Source of the DNA: Balanoglossus misakiensis
Taxonomy: Eukaryota; Hemichordata
NCBI GenBank assembly: GCA_040954595.2
Contig: CM082590.2
Span: 5,456,001 to 5,520,000, forward strand
DNA: 64,000 nt
Reading direction: 5' to 3'
Below are positions 61,950 through 64,000 of this stretch, in pieces; position 1 is the first letter of the stretch; every line of letters begins with the position of its first letter. A program made the translations under genes and the position numbers. The notes under the pieces were generated by a model that did no database searches, was not told where the DNA came from, and saw only the letters and a program-made list of their open reading frames with translations.

Positions 61950-62021
61950 ATGGCCACCGCGGAAGATGTAGTCTGCCAACCTCAAGAGAAAATTGCAAGA
62001 TTTTCCCAGCTGTTAGCATGA
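61950..62021 (+). CDS. Short ATG frame after the promoter-like segment (possible captured first exon)
   Basis: The ATG has a good context (ACAATGG) and opens 23 codons, MATAEDVVCQPQEKIARF and on to a TGA inside the right 22-bp arm. Composition is protein-like, but the length allows chance. It is not recognised. Confidence 0.25.
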   Translation: MATAEDVVCQPQEKIARFSQLLA

Positions 62022-62033
62022 GGTTTATTATAA

Positions 62034-62224
62034 AACACCTATAGCCTGGCCTATATTCGGGCCATAGCGGCCGTTTTTACCCCCTCGTGACTGTGAGTTA
62101 CCAGAATCATATGCTATTTCCCGAGGCCGCAGGCCGAGGGAAATAGCATATGATTCTGGTAACTCACAGCCCCTCGGGTGTAATAAACGGCCGCTATGGC
62201 CCTCATGGCCAGGCAATAGGTGTT
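62034..62224. repeat. 191-bp hairpin with 32-bp perfect inner arms
   Basis: 62,091-62,122 and 62,138-62,169 are perfect reverse complements, with a 15-nt GC-rich loop. Outer arms (AACACCTATAGCCTGGCC and its counterpart ending AATAGGTGTT) continue the fold with mismatches. It abuts the right 22-bp arm of the preceding segment. Confidence 0.85.
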
Positions 62225-62970
62225 CAATATGCTTTTAATTATATCTATTAAATGCTATTTCATGATAATATATCAAGCTCAACACTTATTTATGACAAAA
62301 TGGTCAAAAATTAAAGAAAAACGAAAATTCCTGAAATTTTAAAAAAAGTGCAATATTGCAATGAAAAATGAAAATCTGATGTCTCAGTGGTGTACATTTA
62401 CTTCCATGAGCTCAAGTGGATGAGATCATGTTTTGTTTATGAAGTTTCACAACCGTAAATGCAACAGTTTCATTGTTTCTTGCATTTTCCCACGGTGGCG
62501 GCCATAACCGCTTGCGGCAAAGCTTTATTATTTATCAGGTTAAAACTGGCATATGCACTCATACTTAGGGTTTATAATGCTTGTGTATTGTTCACTGCCT
62601 TTATCTGCATGGACTAGTTGTAGTGCAGTTTGAAACAAAAATTATGAAAATTATCCCAAAAGTTACAGCTTACGTGCCTTTAATGTATATGTGGATATAT
62701 AGTGAATCAACGTTTAACCACACACACCTTCCATCCCGCTTGTAGACATGAGAGTGAAAAACTCGCCAAAATGAATAATCAGTTTCTACCATTTATTCAT
62801 TTTGGGTGAGCTTTCACTCTCATATCATACAAGTGGTATGGAATTTGTGTGTTGTTGAACGTACATTCACTACATATACAAATGTTCATTAACATAAACA
62901 GTGTGTTGTATCAAACCTAATTAATGGGAAAAGGGCAGGGAGAGAGACACTTTGTCCGTTTAACTTCCTA

Positions 62971-64000
62971 GGCTGAGAATGCTGAAATACTTGAATAGAC
63001 GCAGACATGGTCAATTGTCAATAGTCTCCTCAGTAAAAGCCCAGAAAATGTTACCACAGGCAGTTCAACATTAAGATGATACAGTTGGTGTTTGAATCAA
63101 GGGTGCTATTCTTTTGAACTTTATGCAAATGTGCAACTCAGATCATTGACTCAGAACAGCAGCTCACATTGTAAAATATTGGAAAATGCTTCACAAATCA
63201 TCATTGATAATCATGATCACACCGAAAAAAGATTAGATAGCACAATTGTATTCCTACACTTTACATGGGGTGTAGTTGCAGTGCAGTGTACAGACTAAAA
63301 CTGCAATGGAATTCTCTGCAATTCTTACTCTCAATCTTGCCTTACTTTATGAATATTTTGTATACTAGTATGATTGTCATAATGGCAACAGAAAAAATGT
63401 CCCTCTCATTATCAAAAGGCCCTTAAAGTGGAGACCACCGGCAAAAATGACCTCAAATCTCTGATCCTAGATTCACCACTGCACAAACAATATCACCAGA
63501 ATTTTACAGTGTCTTACTTCAATCACCATAAGGAATATGCCTACAAAAATTCAAAGCAATCTGACAAACGGTTTCATAGAAAACAATTTTTTTGCGCAAA
63601 ATCCCCCAAAATTGCCCCAAGAACACAAATATGGAAATTTCACCAACAAGGTATGTACGACAGCTTACTTTGGTTATCCCTAGGAACATGCCTACCAAAA
63701 TCCTAATGATTCTGGACAAGAGGTTTCAGAGAAATGATTTTTTACCAAAAATGATTTTTTACCAAAAATCATAAAAATTACCCAAAAATGACAAATATGC
63801 AAATTATGCAACAAACTGGAAAAAATGACTTAGATTACCTATTGGAAGCTTCATAATAAATTTTAAAGCAATCAACCCATGATTGTTTACAGTCTATAAT
63901 ATAAAAAAAAGACTAAAATCTTCCTAAAAATAGAAAATTCATGATATTAAATAAAAACTTTGAGGACTGTGTGAGGTTCAGTGGTTGACATAAGGTACAT
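62971..64000. other. Unique part of copy B to window end, no gene seen
   Basis: Counterpart of 31,332-32,760 minus the ~406-bp segment. It enters the dispersed minus-orientation repeat from about 63,489. A small direct duplication (ATTTTTTACCAAAAAT) sits at about 63,738-63,768. Confidence 0.5.

Larger units (their letters stand above)
61768..62034 (+). mobile_element. Segment bracketed by 22-bp inverted repeats inside the 962-bp element
   Basis: Arms at 61,768-61,789 and 62,013-62,034 (core ACCTCATGCTAA / TTAGCATGAGGT) are complementary with one mismatch in 22. They enclose about 223 bp of CpG-rich DNA unlike the AT-rich element around it. This could be a nested MITE or a captured genomic fragment. 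Confidence 0.65.
61718..62679 (+). mobile_element. 962-bp TTAA-flanked non-autonomous transposon, copy B only
   Basis: Terminal inverted repeats AGGCACGTAAGCTG-y-AACT lie at 61,718 and (as complement) ending 62,679. They are bordered by TTAA at 61,714-61,717 and 62,680-62,683. Copy A has a single TTAA at the same point, which proves insertion with target duplication. TTAA is the piggyBac-type target, but the TIR start differs from the CCC(T/A) ends usual there, so the family is open. No transposase is encoded. The two ends match the short element at 506-883. The centre (about 61,768-62,235) is extra material. Confidence 0.9.
61638..62970. mobile_element. Palindromic element, copy B, split by an insertion
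   Basis: Left portion 61,638-61,717 and right portion 62,684-62,970 together match the intact 366-bp palindrome of copy A. The interruption falls at the internal sequence GTTTATGTTAATG. Confidence 0.85.
35129..64000 (+). repeat. Tandem segmental duplication, copy B (continues past the window)
   Basis: Collinear with copy A from 11,589 in the same orientation. It is longer mainly because of the expanded 91-bp satellite and C-rich minisatellite and a 962-bp insertion; it is shorter at the 278-bp satellite. The last bases (TGACATAAGGTACAT) still match copy A near 32,740-32,755. Confidence 0.95.

Overview
This window is eukaryotic, almost certainly metazoan, nuclear DNA. It shows GT-AG introns, a C4HC3 PHD finger, a THAP DNA-binding domain, foldback elements and MITE-like elements, and very abundant mini- and microsatellites in AT-rich sequence. 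A marine invertebrate is a reasonable guess from the overall style, but no sequence here fixes the species. There are no operons, rRNAs, tRNAs or CRISPR arrays that I can support.

Left part (1-11,156). This holds nearly all the recognisable coding sequence. A plus-strand gene-like unit (1,254-5,645) runs from a basic N-terminus, through an intron and a complete PHD finger, into about 17 near-identical 105-bp (35-residue) in-frame repeats. A Cys/His module and an RNase H-like transposase core (D, D, CxxH) follow. The unit is broken by a frame change near 2,211-2,251 and an in-frame TAA at 5,247. Directly after it lies a 140-bp copy of its own upstream DNA, fused to a second, orphan array of the same 105-bp repeat (5,777-7,316). 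Next come a three-arm hairpin (7,317-7,530) and a foldback element with tandem subrepeats in its arms (7,731-9,004). On the minus strand, two exons (10,890-10,685 and 9,645-9,511) encode a THAP domain with a CRE-containing upstream region. A 49-nt exon candidate on the minus strand lies at 1,065-1,113.

Right part (11,157-64,000). This is dominated by a large direct tandem duplication. Copy A starts at 11,589 and runs to at least about 32,760. Copy B starts at 35,129 and runs to the end of the window. Both copies have the same order of modules: unique AT-rich DNA, a ~290-bp repeat, a 91-bp satellite, a tetranucleotide microsatellite block, a 278-bp satellite, a 277-bp satellite, an ATC microsatellite, a C-rich ~170-235-bp minisatellite, a CAT/CACCAT array, unique DNA, a palindromic element and a dispersed repeat. 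The copies are very similar outside the arrays, but array sizes have moved in opposite directions. The 91-bp satellite has about 14 units in A and about 115 in B. The 278-bp satellite has about 18 in A and 3 in B. The C-rich minisatellite has about 8 in A and 22 in B.

Copy B alone carries a 962-bp TTAA-flanked insertion in the palindromic element. Inside that insertion, a CpG-rich promoter-like segment with CACGTG boxes and an ATG is bracketed by 22-bp inverted repeats and followed by a further hairpin. The duplication contains no convincing protein-coding gene; its many short reading frames are satellite artefacts.

The most noteworthy items are the PHD-repeat-transposase unit, the reciprocal satellite dynamics between two duplicate copies, and the nested element with promoter-like cargo in copy B. 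Copy counts and boundaries were read by eye and may be off by a unit or a few bases.
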